From: Batkoa obscura
Taxonomy: Eukaryota; Entomophthoromycota; Entomophthoromycetes; Entomophthorales; Batkoaceae
Assembly: GCA_030770535.1 (NCBI GenBank)
Contig: JASVEC010000026.1
Coordinates: 248,001 to 312,000, forward strand
Direction of reading: 5' to 3'
DNA length: 64,000 nucleotides
Shown here piece by piece: positions 34,501-46,916 of the stretch. Numbering within the stretch: the first letter of the stretch is position 1; every line of letters starts with the position of its first letter. The position numbers and the translations under genes were made by a program. The notes under the pieces are model-generated. The model was not told the origin of the DNA and searched no databases. It worked only from the letters and a program-made list of their open reading frames with translations.

Positions 34501-34962
34501 TGTGAAAATTGATACTCAGTGGTAGGAGTTAAAAGCAGTTCTTGGTTGATTAACTTGCCTTGAGTCGAACGGTCTTAGTTTATGTAACTAAGATAGACTT
34601 AACTTAATAGAAATAGTATGTAGTAAGCTACGAATTATGTAAAACAAATACAATGGAAGATACTACTATAAAATCTATATCGGATGTTGTCAGAAAGACT
34701 TAGTGACTTTATTAGTAGTACGATATCAGGAAGTAATTCAATTAAAAAGCCTCGAGTTATCATGTTGAAGAATCTCTTTTATACACCAATAAGTATGGAT
34801 ATTAAAAGGAGATAATATTCTTTGCAATATGAAGTTATAAATTCTCGCAGCAAATCAAAATAAGGGACTCTGGTTTGATTGTGTTTGAACTTGAGAACAC
34901 AACAATTTAAGTGATTGTTGTGTTATAATCAATCCGAGAGCTAAATAAAGCAATATTTCACA
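34501..34962 (+). mobile_element. Solo LTR L1 (unclassified LTR retrotransposon)
   Basis: 462 bp bounded by TGTGAAAATT...ATATTTCACA (TG...CA). It is flanked by a 5-bp duplication CTTTT (34496-34500 and 34963-34967), which proves an ordinary insertion followed by loss of the internal part. No internal region is nearby. It shares a ~35-bp internal segment with L5 that L2 and L3 lack. Moderately young, as the ends and the duplication are intact. Confidence 0.85.
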
Positions 34963-35136
34963 CTTTTAATAGCTTTGAATTGTTCAATAAAACAATACAA
35001 ACTATAAAAGCTAATTTTACAGTTTGTACCTCAGTTGTCTAAATAGTTATTATATGGGAATGTCCGAATTGGTTTCAGAATTTAATTCTTAATTAATTTA
35101 AATTTTGAGTTTTTAAATTTGCAAGTTTTTAATACA

Positions 35137-35238
35137 TGGGGGGTGTTTTTTTTGACTTCATTATTTTTTACACTTTTTAAGCGTTATTTCAGCAGAAAGA
35201 TTGTTAGTAAAATTCTTGAACAAAAAAATACATCCCCA
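35137..35238 (-). repeat. MITE-A copy 12
   Basis: Reverse MITE-A flanked by CA on both sides (35135-35136 and 35239-35240), a non-TA 2-bp duplication. Confidence 0.85.
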
Positions 35239-35610
35239 CATGATTAGCTAAATTTAAAAAGCTTAAAATTAAATTAAAAAATTTAACTTAAGACTTATTT
35301 TAGTTATTTTATTTTTTTGATTGTATATTTTTTATTGTTTTTTATTAAAATAAAAATAAAACACAAGCTTTTATAGCTAAACTTTAAAATAAAATTTTTA
35401 GAAACTTTGATACAATAAGGCGAAGCATATTGTATAAACATTGTAATTTATTTACATTAATTTTAACAATTACTTATAATAATCCAGAGTTTATAGAATT
35501 TTATAATTAGAAAAGAAAAGTCATTAAAGTTTACTATTAATAATAATAAACTTAATCAAGCAATATATAAATTAATGCTTTAAGGGAAACAGGAAACAAA
35601 AACCAACAAG

Positions 35611-36037
35611 TGTGAAATATTGGTTTATTAGCTCTCGGATTGATTATAACACAACAATCACTTAAGTTGCTGTGTTCTCAAGTTCAAACACAATCAATTT
35701 AGAGTCTCTTATTTTGATTTGCTGTGAGAATCTCTAACTTCATATTGCAAAGAATATAGAAGAGATTCTTCAACATGATAACTCGAGGCTTTTTAATTGA
35801 ATTACTTCCTGATATCGTACTACTAATAAAGTCACTAAGTCTTTCTGACAACGTCTTATGTAGATTTCACAGTAGTGTTGTCTATTCTATTTGTTTTACA
35901 TAGTTCGTAACTTATTACGTATTATTCTTATTGATTTAAGTCTATCTTAGTTATATAAACTAAGACCGTTCGACTCAAGGCAAGTTAATCAACCAAGAAC
36001 TGCTTTTAACTCCTACCACTGAGTATCAATTTTCACA
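35611..36037 (-). mobile_element. Solo LTR L2
   Basis: 427 bp in reverse orientation with the same TG...CA ends. CAAG is repeated at both flanks (35607-35610 and 36038-36041). By my reading its first ~326 bp are identical to those of L3, which lies inverted 460 bp away. Confidence 0.85.
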
Positions 36038-36336
36038 CAAGTAACATTATTGTCAACTATAGCTTCAGTATATTCTTTTCATAAATGTAAAAGTTTTGGA
36101 TTTAATATAAATAAAAATCAATATAACTACTCAAAAATAATTAATAATAATAAAACATGAATATTACAACCTATTATTAAAAATACAAAAAAAAATAAAA
36201 ATAAGGAAAATAAAAATATTATACAGTATTTATTTAATAAGTTAATTATTTTATCAAGATCTAATTGAAAAAAAAAGACAATAATAATTATTTATCAGAT
36301 AATATATATATTAAATAAAAATACAAAAATAATATA

Positions 36337-36436
36337 TGGGGATGTATTTTGTTGTCTAAGAATTTTACTAACAATTATTCTACTCAAATAGCGCTTGAAA
36401 AATACAAAAGGTGATGAAACCAAAAAAACACCCTTA
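36337..36436 (+). repeat. MITE-A copy 13
   Basis: Forward MITE-A between L2 and L3, flanked by TA on both sides. Confidence 0.85.
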
Positions 36437-36499
36437 TATAGTAAATATTTTAATAATTTAAAAGATAAAGCAGTAATTAGGCTAACATTTTTTAAATAC

Positions 36500-36958
36500 T
36501 GTGAAAATTGATACTCAGTGGTAGGAGTTAAAAGCAGTTCTTGGTTGATTAACTTGCCTTGAGTCGAACGGTCTTAGTTTATATAACTAAGATAGACTTA
36601 AATCAATAAGAATAATACGTAATAAGTTACGAACTATGTAAAACAAATAGAATAGACAACACTACTGTGAAATCTACATAAGACGTTGTCAGAAAGACTT
36701 AGTGACTTTATTAGTAGTACGATATCAGGAAGTAATTCAATTAAAAAGCCTCGAGTTATCATGTTGAAGAATCTCTTCTATATTCTTTGCAATATGAAGT
36801 TAGAGATTCTCACAGCAAATCAAAACAAGGAACTTTGGATTGATTATACCACATGATTTACAGTCAAATTGATTATAAGACTACCACTAGCTTTGTAAAC
36901 AAGTTAAATGATTACTATCTTATAATTAATCCGAGAGCTGATAAACCAATATTTCACA
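36500..36958 (+). mobile_element. Solo LTR L3 (chimeric)
   Basis: 459 bp, TG...CA ends. The 5' ~326 bp match L2. The 3' part instead resembles the other subfamily represented by L4 (GGATTGAT, TGATTACAG-like and AAACAAGTTAA.TGATTA blocks). No target duplication is visible at its flanks. This fits recombination or gene conversion between LTRs. Confidence 0.8.
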
Positions 36959-37433
36959 GTCATTATAAACTTTTTTTTTTAATTTTCAGGTTTTTACAAT
37001 ATAAAGTAAATAAACTTTAAGCATTATGTGTTTTTTTTAATATATAAATTTTAATATAAAAATAAATATAAGCATTTTAAATTAAAAAATATTAATATTT
37101 TGTATCAGTTAATAAATATAACACTTAATAACAAGTTAGTATTCTCTACTTTAAATCCTGTATTGACTTTTTTTAAAAGCTAAATACCATAAACATTCTA
37201 AGGAAGAACCAATTGACTACTTTATAGTTCTATAGATTTTAGTGAAATACTTGTCAAATGAAATCTGGATAATACTAAAACCAAATTTAAAAAATTATAT
37301 GATAAAGTGCTTCTATACTATATTAATATTACGAACTTAAAGCCAAATATATTAAATGAATTATTAAATAAAGTTTGATTCTTTTCAATATTTAGAGAAT
37401 AAAGCTATTTCTCAATTGCCATTAGTTTTAGCC

Positions 37434-38200
37434 TTAATATAGTATTAATTTAATCAAAAAATTTAAACAAGTAGCAGCGTATATCAAAATGTAACAACCC
37501 GATTGGTTGCTACAAACGGATGTGCTCGCATTGTAAGGCACATGACACCAGGAGAGCATTAAAGTAAGAATAGAGGCTACTATTCCCAAAAGGGTAGAGT
37601 TCCCTTCGTTTAACGCTAACATGGTAGAGGCACACAGGACACCAGACATATAAAGAGCCTTCCAATTGGTGAGGGATTTTACTGTGGATATGGTAAATTA
37701 AATAGGTAAGTTTAAGTGTCAAATGAGATATTATGGAAGCCCCTATATATCTGGCGATTAGATATGTTATTGGAGATCTAGGCATATCCTATGAATTTCT
37801 CATATATAAACTTTAAATAAAGCATGCGTTGATTTAATCTATATCTATTAGTTCTTTTTATTTATTTTTATTTATTACATTTGTAATAACCTATTTCACA
37901 ACAAACAATCATATTATTTGTTGAGTTTCTTTTATAGCGAGAAGAAGTGTGTTAACCGAGTTGTATGGAACCAGGTCCCAGCCTGTGGCGATAGGCGGAA
38001 AACTTTCTAGTTTGGAAGATTCTGTTCTTTTTGTTTGACCTGAATTATTTTGGTCCCAAGCAATTAAATGTGATGATGCGCCCGTTACACAAAATACACC
38101 AGAAATGATTAAGAAGCTACTTTTTACTTTTTGCTCTTCTTCAGTTTTCAATATTCTGCGTTTTAACTCATTACCAGATCCATATTCGGCCATATGAAAT
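37434..38200. other. GC-richer island of unknown origin
   Basis: This block stands out by base composition and by overlapping open frames on the minus strand (37434-37649, 37510-37785, 37909-38193). The last would encode 94 residues (GSGNELKRRILKTEEEQKVK, then SSHLIAWDQNNSGQTKR), with no family recognised. TGTAACAACCCG at 37490 and TTTCACA near 37896 look like LTR-type ends, but no matching duplication is found. It stops where homology to the S41 gene begins (about 38213). It could be a remnant of a mobile element or transferred DNA. Confidence 0.35.
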
Positions 38201-38212
38201 AAACCTATAATT

Positions 38213-39960
38213 AGTTATAATGAAGCAATGGGATGTCCAAATAATATTAAGCTTACATCAAATATAAGAAATAGTGTATATAATAGCATTAAAAAAGCAC
38301 TGCTGTTTTACGTATATGTTGATATTGTTAATAAATCTACAGAGCCTAAAATGTTAAGTTCAATTGGTGTTTAAAAAAATCAAAGTTGCTTTTAAACCAT
38401 ATAAATCAGAAAATGAATTTCATAACTCTATCACTAAATTATTTAACACATTATATGATGGCCATACCACCTATCAACCTTATTATGCTTCTTTATTTGA
38501 GTTTAAATAACCTTTCCCAATTTTTGTCGTAAAAGATAATACTGGAGAAATTAAAATCAAAATACTTGGATGTATATATCATGATCAAGAGCCTATTGAC
38601 CCTTGGAAACAAGCTACAGTAGATGTATTAAAATACACCGGAGCTGAGATATTAGATATTGAGGGATATAAACCATTGGAATATATCGAAATGTATTCCA
38701 GAGAACACATTGTACTTCTAGGGATATAAATTCTCGTATCAATTATGCTTTAGCTAAACCGTTTCAAAATCAAAGTCAATGGAGTATAAACAATCGAAAG
38801 TTTACTGTGACTAGGACACCACCAGAAAAAGAAATTTTAATTTTTATATTTATGCATAACATGAAAAAAGATACAATAACTATTCCGTATATAGCAGAAG
38901 TTCCAACTGGCTTTAATTTTTCAACAGAGTTTATGAACCAAAATTGTTATACTCAAAAATTGATGGGTAGAACTTTTAAAATAAAGAGCCTAGAGTTTCA
39001 GCTTCCAATTCAAGATACGAAAAAAATCCAAAGTCATCTAAAAAGCGTTTTAACCCATCTCATCCGCTTCTACCTCCGCTTTTTAATAGAACATACATTA
39101 AAGCTTACATGTCAAGAAGTAAAACTGGAGCCATAGCCGTTGCCTATTTTGATCCAAAAGTTCTATAAGAGCGGAAAGATGAGGTCTATAGCCCATTTAA
39201 AGCTCCAAAAGAGAGGTGATCAAAAAAATCTATATTAGATTTAAGCAATAACTATAGAGATGAAATTTGTCTTGGATACAGTATTTTAGACTATTTGTTT
39301 CCAAATTCAAAAATTAAACAATTTGATAGCGATGTTTATTATAATCAATTTATGTCTGATTATGTTATGAAATACAATACATGTATCTTTAACTTTAAAG
39401 ATAAATAGCTCTATATAAATAGTTCTCTTTTAAATGACTTAAGTTATTTTAGAAACTATTAAGTATATAACCGTGAAACTAATCCTCAAAGTAAATATAC
39501 TGATTTAGTATAAGATAATTGTGAAGAAAATCATTTATGGTCTCTCCTTGATAATAACACTGAACTTTCTGACAAAGATAATATTACAATAATGTCCGAT
39601 TCAATCTATTACTCAGCCTGTTCTATCATTGTTAATAGTTTGCAAAAGCCTCATCATATTAAAACATATACATTTGGTGGACTTATAGGGCAAGAAGCTA
39701 GTGTAAGTTCTATAGCTGAAATTGTAGTTATTTTAATTGAAAAAATATTATTGGGTCTTAAATCCGCTGGCTTATCAAGCCATTTAGATGCACCTAAACA
39801 TTTCCCAATTGTTTCACTGTTTACTTTGACCTTTAGACAAGCTTATTCCACTAAATTTAAAAGCCTCATTCGTTTGAGTTTGATTGGCTTCCAGAAAAAA
39901 AATTTTGCTTTATGGCTCAGATACTGTATTTAACTCTTATAAAGTCTGGTAAGTAACCTT
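38213..39960 (+). pseudogene. Broken S41-like secreted protease (paralogue of 52176-54080)
   Basis: Translated blocks follow the intact gene in order: CPNNIKLTSNIRNSVYNSIK, KPYKSENEFHNSITKLF, LYDGHT, TVDVLKYTGAEILDIEGYKP, IPYIAEVP, ICLGYSILDYLFPNSKIKQF, then SDSIYYSACSI around the catalytic serine and AGLSSHLDAPKHFP. Several frame changes and stops break it. The signal peptide and first ~40 residues are missing because the GC-richer island adjoins. Identity to the intact copy is roughly half, so this is an old duplicate. Confidence 0.75.
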
Positions 39961-41313
39961 AGATACATCTTATTCTTAATATTAAATCATTTAAAATGAA
40001 AACTAAATTTAAAAAATCTTAAGATTTTATATAAATAACGAATGTATTTCATAAAGTGTGTATTTCACGTATATAACATAATTTATATTCTTAAAGAATG
40101 ACATTTGTATAAACTTTGAAAACACAAGTACATATTTAAATTGAGATAAAAAGCTCATATCATTATATACGTTAACTTTTAACATATTTATTATGAGTTG
40201 TTAAATAAATTCTTCAATTATAAGTTGATCCCTTATATGTTTATTTAAGTTTTATATCCTAGATTGACTTATGTATTAAAATTATAGTAATACACTAAAA
40301 GATGTTTGAACTTTTACTGATTCTTTTAATCTTTATCAAAAAATAGTTACGTCGAGAATTCTCCATAATGAAATACCATATACCCAATTCCCCTATATTC
40401 ATGCGTCTCCTATTCTTCTTATTGATATTAGAATTAGAGGGTGGAAGGTATTATACTATAAGTAATAAAAATTAGCCTTTCTAAAGCAAACAATTATACA
40501 AAACGTTATAAAAAGGAAGCCGAGTTGTATCCTAATTTTATCCAACTCAAAAGTATATAGCTATATTTTATCTTCTATCTCAATCTACATTAAAGTCTTT
40601 TTTTTATTAAAAACGTATATTTTATTCCTTCTCTTGCCTCCCATTTTTGAATCAAACTACCTCCTAATATTGAAACTTCGGTAATTTTTATAATGATAAA
40701 GTTACTTTACGAATATTTGTAAATTAAACCTAAATTAGGACTTAATAATTAAAATATTGTTACTTTTAAATTTATCCTAAATTATTTCTTGTTCTAAATT
40801 TCACTTGGCTAATATTGACGCAGATATGGATTATGAGTTATTGCAACTTAACTATAGCTTTAACAACAACTTATAAGCCACTTAATCTAACAACAGTAGT
40901 ATAAAATATTGCTTTTTACTTTTTTTTTACCTGTAGGATAAGTTTCATTGTTGTATTACGAACTTATGAATTACTATAACGACTACTATAAATTGTATTT
41001 CTATATTAATTACTATTTTAGTTAATTTCGCTGAATTGTTTATTAAGATAACCATAGTTTGGAAATAAATATTTACGTAGTTTGGCTATTGGTTGAACAA
41101 TATTATGACTTAGCAAACATTGTATGATACTCCCAGTTATAATACCATCTAAAGTCACGATAAGGGATAAAGAGATAGTAATAGCTGAATGCCAAGGAAG
41201 TAGTTTGGCATTTTGTAATTCTCAAAAAGTTGTATATACATCAAACATATTATAAAAGAAGGTCATACAGAACTAAACTAGAATAAAGATTCACTAAACA
41301 AATTTATACTACT
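39961..41313. other. Non-coding stretch
   Basis: AT-rich, no open frame of note and no repeat recognised. Confidence 0.4.
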
Positions 41314-41478
41314 ATGATAAACCTTTTACCAATTATTTTTATTATCCTTGAGCTATTACTATCAAGACCGATTAAAGACCCTTCTTTTGGATATCACTTT
41401 GAAAGAAGTCATATACCTAAAACTTTCATTGATTCGGAAATCTTTAAAAATTCAAACTATAGTTATATACATATTTAA
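41314..41478 (+). CDS. Possible small secreted peptide
   Basis: A 54-codon frame begins MINLLPIIFIILELLLS, a strongly hydrophobic signal-peptide-like segment, followed by a polar 37-residue tail (RPIKDPSFGYHFERSHIPKT and more). No homology is known and there is no clear TATA box. In DNA this AT-rich a hydrophobic Ile/Leu run can arise by chance. Confidence 0.25.
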   Translation: MINLLPIIFIILELLLSRPIKDPSFGYHFERSHIPKTFIDSEIFKNSNYSYIHI

Positions 41479-42018
41479 ATAATACGATTGCTTTTATTTT
41501 TGGATGCAAATAAAATTTAAATAGCTATACTTTATTGTGCTTTTAATTTACATACATGTTGTAGTAAAACGTATGGACCTTAAAAATGGTCTATTGAATT
41601 TATTTTATAGATATAAGTTAAAATCTAATGTTGATTTTTATATATTATTCTATAAGTGTTAGGTAATTGTTATCATTATATGCTACTGTCTGAATATTAG
41701 AAGATGAGTTTAATATGCCTTTAAGTTTTTGAACATAGGTTACTTTACTACTCTTACATTTATATTATTATGCAATACCTTAAGCTATTTTTTAAGACAA
41801 AGAGGATAATCCACTCAAAAAATTAACACAGCTAATTAATCTATTTTATTAAAAATAAAATGTATTTTTAAACTGTATGCCTTGGTGTTAATATTTGAGC
41901 TTTGAAATTTAACTCTAATCTATTTTGGACTTTGTGTTTATAAAATTGAAAGCAAAATTTGCAATTAGATTTTAATCCAAAACTAAATTTCGAAAAAAAG
42001 AAAAGTATTTTTTTTAAA

Positions 42019-42821
42019 ATGGATCAAGATAAAATTGAAAGGATTGATAGCTATGACTTATTAGAGGCAGAGATAGAAGAAAAATATAAAAAACAAAATA
42101 TTAAAAGTATAATTAAAGACTTTGATTATGACGGTCAAGAAAATGATAACGAAATTTGGTTAATTCGTATACCAAAAAATGTAAATATTTTTTAAATGAT
42201 TTATAATTTTAACAATTTTATTTTTAAAGTTCGATCAATCTAGTTTAAATAATGAAAAAATAGAATTAGATAACAAGAAATTAGAAATTAATTTAAAAAA
42301 TGGTTGGAAACTAACTAATAATGACGCTAAGCAAATCGACAATATGGTTCCTTTATTACCTGTACAATATATGGATGGAATAATGGCTCCATGTAAGCTT
42401 TTTATAGTTCATGTTTTATTATTTTATTATTTATTCAGCTACCAAGAAGATCCAACGCTATCTTACTGTTAGTAAGAAATTAGATACAAATAACAATTTT
42501 GAATTGGCAAAAAGAATGCGTGATGAACCTGTAGAAGCACCTAAAAAAATAGAAGGTTTAACTATGAGCTTCCATCCAGTAGGATTTTTTACTGGTATGT
42601 TAAAGTGCTTTATATTATTACATATTAATTTTGATTTACTAGGTGAGAAAGAGATTAAAGCTGAGCTTGAGTTTAAAGAAAAGAATAATAAAGAGAAAAA
42701 AAGTAAAGAAAAGAAAAAGAGTGCTAAAATAGATAACTCTGAGCTTGAAGTTAAAACTGAAGATCACAATGAAGCCAAAAAACCTAAGAAGAAGAAGAAG
42801 TCTAAAAAGAATAAGGAATAA
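42019..42821 (+). CDS. RNA polymerase I subunit A34.5 (RPA34)-like
   Basis: Four exons (42019-42180, 42230-42392, 42439-42594, 42643-42821) encode 219 residues. The block ENDNEIWLIRIPKNFDQSSL corresponds to the conserved start of the A34.5/CD3EAP dimerisation domain (E.WLI..P...D...L). It is followed by MVPLLPVQY, KKIQRYLTVSKKLD and GLTMSFHPVGFFTG. The C-terminus is a Lys-rich tail (KKPKKKKKSKKNKE), as in Rpa34, which anchors A49 to Pol I and works in nucleolar rRNA synthesis. Subunits of this type diverge quickly, so the call rests on short blocks, size and tail. It is 259 bp upstream of cyclin H, same strand. Confidence 0.72.
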
Positions 42822-43080
42822 TAATTAAGTTGAATAAATATTATATAGATTTGTCACATTTTATTTTGATTTTTATGATTTTCATGATTTTTTATTAATC
42901 CCATTTTGGGCAAGTCTTATTTCATAAAAAACTAAAGACCGCAGTCAAAAGCAAGGGATTTTGTTTTACTTTGCTTCAATGAAATTTGTCAAATAGCTTC
43001 GCATAATATAATCAAAAATTTTGTATAAGCTGATCCCTTCTTTTTCACTAAAAAATATTTTTTAATAACTTTTATATTTA

Positions 43081-44167
43081 ATGAGAGAAGAAGCTAGACT
43101 ACCTTATCTATATCAAATAAGTAGCCAAAATAAAAGATGGAGGTTCGCGATTAAGGATATTAAACAGTTAAGAAAACATCAGCGAGAAATAGCTAAAAAA
43201 AAGTTTGAAGTTAGAAAAGAAGCAGAAATTGTAAGTAATACCATCTAATTTTATGTTAATATTAAATTTGAAAAGAGAACGCTGGAAGAAGAAGTAAAAA
43301 GTGTGGATAATTTAGAGAAGTTAGAAAGGTTACAAAAGCTTGGGTATCTTACCTTACAAGAAGAGCAAGCCATCCTCACGTACCATTCATTAAAAGCACA
43401 ATCAATAATTAAACACTTTAAATTTAATAACGAAATATTGGTAAGTATTGAAAATTTCATGCTTTTATTAGCTCATTTTAAATTTTAGATTACATGCTTA
43501 CAATATTTTAAAAGATTTTATTTGAGTAGCCATTTATTAGAATATAACATACCAGCTATTCTGTAATTTGATTTTAATTTATAAAAGATGGCTTATTAAC
43601 CCTATCAGTTTCGCCTGCCTTTATTTAGCAATTAAAAGTGAGAATCGATGGATAAGCGTTGACAAGTATGCTGAAACAGTAAAAGTTCCACCAGAAGAAG
43701 TACTAAGATTGGAATATTTAATAAGTCAAAAGATTGAGTTTGACTTTAAAGTTTATAAACTAAATACTCCACTAAATGGCATTGTTTTGGATTACCAAAG
43801 GTTTGATGATAGCGCTAATTTAGAGAGTATTTTAAAAGAGTGTAATGTCAAGGCTAGAAAGTTAATGTATTTTGATACTTTATTATTGGCCAATCCTTCT
43901 CAGTTAGCTTTAGCTTTATTTGACCTACAAAGTCAAAAAGATAAAAATATCCGATTTGATAAGTAATCTATTTTATCATATTATGTTACATTAACTAACA
44001 ATTTTTAAAGGTATTTAAAGATGGCATTTGAAAAGGAATATCCGCAAATTCGAGAGATTATTAACCAACTCAAAGTGGTTTTAAATACCTATTTAACTAC
44101 TGAGTTTGGAGATATTGAAAGGCAAGTCAAGGCACTTAGGGATAAATATCATTTTATCAAATTTTAG
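43081..44167 (+). CDS. CCL1: Cyclin H (Ccl1/Mcs2-type, TFIIH CDK-activating kinase)
   Basis: Five exons (43081-43230, 43276-43440, 43489-43562, 43609-43962, 44011-44167) encode 299 residues. The partner is Cdk7/Kin28, which phosphorylates the Pol II C-terminal domain. The N-terminal helix SSQNKRWRFAIKDIKQLRKH matches the cyclin H start (S.Q...W.F....L..LR). The first cyclin fold holds EEQAILTYHSLKAQSIIKHF, ITCLQYFKRFYLSSHLLEYN and LACLYLAIKSENRWISVDKY. LEYLISQKIEFDFKVYKLNTP opens the second fold. The C-terminal helix QLKVVLNTYL...ALRDKYHF is also present. The intron acceptors follow TTAAC/CTAAC branch points. Cyclin C was considered, but the N-terminal helix fits cyclin H. Confidence 0.9.
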
Positions 44168-44411
44168 TCGTTTTATTTTATTAAATTTTAGTCAATTCAT
44201 TATGTTAATTTGATGTTTCTATTTTATTTGAGAATGTTTTATCTGATACTTAATACTTTATTTTATTCATATATTAGTAATAGCTAGAATTTTCAATTTA
44301 GTTTATAAAAATAAAATGATAAGCTACATTTAACTTAAAATGGAGTATTTCATAGAGTTATACCAATTTTAGCTACAAACAAAAGTAGCTAAGAAATATT
44401 TAATTAAATAG

Positions 44412-44700
44412 AGGGGTTCCACATAGAGGATACTCAGCTGACAGACACAGGGCAAATAAAATATTAGCGGAAGGAATAATTAGGGTAGATAAGGTATTAT
44501 GAGTAACCTTGACAGGCTATAAGGGCTCATCCGAAGGCCTGACGTATTGGAATAAAGTGGTAACACTAAGAACTGAAATATAAATCAAACTAAAACCGGA
44601 ATCTCTCAAATTATATCATTGAACTTTGCAAATCCTATTTATTTGATACAAAACAACAAAATGACCATATAAAGATAAGACAACTGGTTGCCAATACTCT
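44412..44700. other. GC-richer non-coding patch
   Basis: Sequence such as GGTTCCACATAGAGGATACT and GGCTCATCCGAAGGCCTGACG is clearly less AT-rich than its surroundings. It has no open frame and no tRNA fold I can draw. It may be an eroded repeat or a non-coding RNA. Confidence 0.3.
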
Positions 44701-45274
44701 TATTTAGGTTTAAAATTGGAGTTCAGGGGTAATAAAACTAAAGATAAAATAAAATCAGGGGATGATAACTTAAGGGTTTATGTAAATTGTGAATTGTGGA
44801 CCTCAATTAATGATTGAATTAAAATATAACTCATGCTAAGTATATAGCCTTAACAAATTACTCATAGTTTAAAGTAGCACTAATACATAAATACGATAAA
44901 CTTATAATAGGATGGGCATTAAAATATAAATATAAATTCGTTTGTTCCTTAAGTAGTATTAAAAATAGGAGATTATGTTGTATAATTTTATATATTATTT
45001 TAAATTACATTTAACTAATGAGCATTTCTTTCTATTAATATAGATTATTTAGTTTGATTTTTTTAAAACGGATATAATTATCCCAGAATTTAATAATTCG
45101 GTGTTTTAATTCTATAAAAGTCTAATAACATCCACATTTGCTTAATCCGAATTTTGTAGAACAATTTTGAAAAGTAATCTAAGCTTCAGGAAACGAAAAA
45201 AATTCCTGAAGGGTAAATTTAATTCAATTATCAAAACAATCACCGAACCTCAAAGTAATACTATGATAAAAAGA

Positions 45275-45282
45275 TATATAAA
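45275..45282 (+). promoter_or_regulatory. TATA box of DHA2 transporter
   Basis: TATATAAA about 45 bp upstream of the start codon. Confidence 0.5.
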
Positions 45283-45326
45283 AATCAAGACGTGAGAAAT
45301 CAAAATCAAAATATTCTTAAAGCAAA

Positions 45327-46916
45327 ATGAGTACACCTACATTTACAGATCAAGCGTTTACATTAGAGGAAAAGGATTTAGTTACCATTGAATCTGGCAA
45401 TGTTAATAATGATAATCAACCAAAAGTAGTTTTATCAAAGAACCAATTTATAATTGTAATAATAGCTTTAATATTAATAATATTTATAGCTGCCTTAGAC
45501 AATACCATTATAGGAACCTCTTTAAACACAATAACTTCAGAATTCGATGCCTTAGATCAAATTTCTTGGGTAGCTACTTCGTACTTACTAACTTCTACTG
45601 CTTTCCAACCCCTTTATGGTAAATTTTCTGATATCTTTGGAAGAAAATTAACTACCTTATTCGCTTTGTCCATTTTTTTAATTGGTTCAATTCTATGTGG
45701 GGCTTCTACCAATATTATCATGTTAATTATTTCAAGAGCTATTGCTGGTATCGGAGGTGGAGGTTTAATTTCATTGTCAGTTATTATAATTTCTGATATT
45801 GTAGTACTTGAAAAAAGAGGATTGTATACTGGTATAGTAGGAGCCAATTTTGCAGTTGCTTCAGTTGTTGGACCACTATTAGGAGGTTATCTTACAGAAA
45901 GTGCTTCTTGGAGATGGTGCTTTTATATTAATATCCCTATTTGTATAGCAGTTATGATTATTATTGCCAAATTTATAACTTTCCCTAGTGAAAACCAAAA
46001 TCTACGTCAAAAATTAAAGAGAATTGATTATTTAGGGTCTATATCTATCCTTGCATTTACTATCCTTTTAGTCCTAGCTCTTAATTGGGGTGGCCAAGAA
46101 TACCCTTGGAATTCTGCTGTTATTATTTCACTATTTGTGCTATGCTTTATTTCTTTAGCCTTATTCATTGTATTACAATGGAAAGTATCTAAAGAACCTA
46201 TAATCCCTGGCCATGTCTTAGTAAGAAATGTAATATCAGCTGATCTTACTGCATTTTTTAATGGATGTATATTCTTTGCTACAGTAGTCTATTTACCAAT
46301 ATATTATCAAATTGTTCATAAGGAATCCATTATTCAATCTGGGCTAGAATTACTATCTACTATGTCTGGGTTAGTATTCTTTTCTATTACTTCTGGGATA
46401 TTCATTGTGAAAACCGGAACCTATCGTCTACTTTCAATTAGCGGTACTTTTATAGGTTTAACTGGTGTGATATTGTTAGGTGTCCTTATGCGCAATGACA
46501 TTTCACATGCTGAGCTTTTAGGCTTTTCTTTAATGATTGGTATTGGAGTTGGTTTATGTTTACAAACAAATACTATTGTTTCACAAGCAGCTGTCGGTTT
46601 AAAAGATGCAGCTATAGTAACTTCCCTAACTAGTTTTAGTTTTTCATTAGGCGGTGTAATTGGTATTGCCGTCCTTGGATCTGTTTTTCAAAATTCGTTG
46701 ATTAATTCATTAACTCGAGAAGTGCCAGAAGTTAACATTCAGCAACTAGTTAAAGATTCAAGTTATTTGATTAGTTTTAATCAAGAGACTATACAACGTG
46801 CTATTGGGTGCTATGTTACTGCTTTTCGTACATTATTTTTAGGTGGCATTGCTTTCTTTGTACTCTCTTTTATTTCTACTCTATTTTTAAAGCATATTCC
46901 TCTTAAGAAAAAATAA
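45327..46916 (+). CDS. DHA2-family (14-TM) MFS drug:H+ antiporter
   Basis: A single-exon gene for 529 residues with 14 hydrophobic segments after a ~35-residue cytosolic tail. LDNTIIGTSLNTITSEF is the DHA2 motif D1 in TM1. WVATSYLLTSTAFQPLYGK and KFSDIFGRKLTTLFAL form motif A. RAIAGIGGGGLISLSVIIISD is motif B, and GANFAVASVVGPLLGGYL with SWRWCFYINIPI is motif C, the antiporter signature. Members export drugs, toxins or siderophores, or move basic amino acids into the vacuole (Vba type). The substrate here cannot be told. It is complete to the basic C-terminus (FLKHIPLKKK). Confidence 0.95.
   Translation: MSTPTFTDQAFTLEEKDLVTIESGNVNNDNQPKVVLSKNQFIIVIIALILIIFIAALDNTIIGTSLNTITSEFDALDQISWVATSYLLTSTAFQPLYGKFSDIFGRKLTTLFALSIFLIGSILCGASTNIIMLIISRAIAGIGGGGLISLSVIIISDIVVLEKRGLYTGIVGANFAVASVVGPLLGGYLTESASWRWCFYINIPICIAVMIIIAKFITFPSENQNLRQKLKRIDYLGSISILAFTILLVLALNWGGQEYPWNSAVIISLFVLCFISLALFIVLQWKVSKEPIIPGHVLVRNVISADLTAFFNGCIFFATVVYLPIYYQIVHKESIIQSGLELLSTMSGLVFFSITSGIFIVKTGTYRLLSISGTFIGLTGVILLGVLMRNDISHAELLGFSLMIGIGVGLCLQTNTIVSQAAVGLKDAAIVTSLTSFSFSLGGVIGIAVLGSVFQNSLINSLTREVPEVNIQQLVKDSSYLISFNQETIQRAIGCYVTAFRTLFLGGIAFFVLSFISTLFLKHIPLKKK

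Noticed and set aside
43251-43460. Minus-strand frame inside cyclin H
   Set aside because: Antisense shadow of exon 2 of the cyclin H gene.
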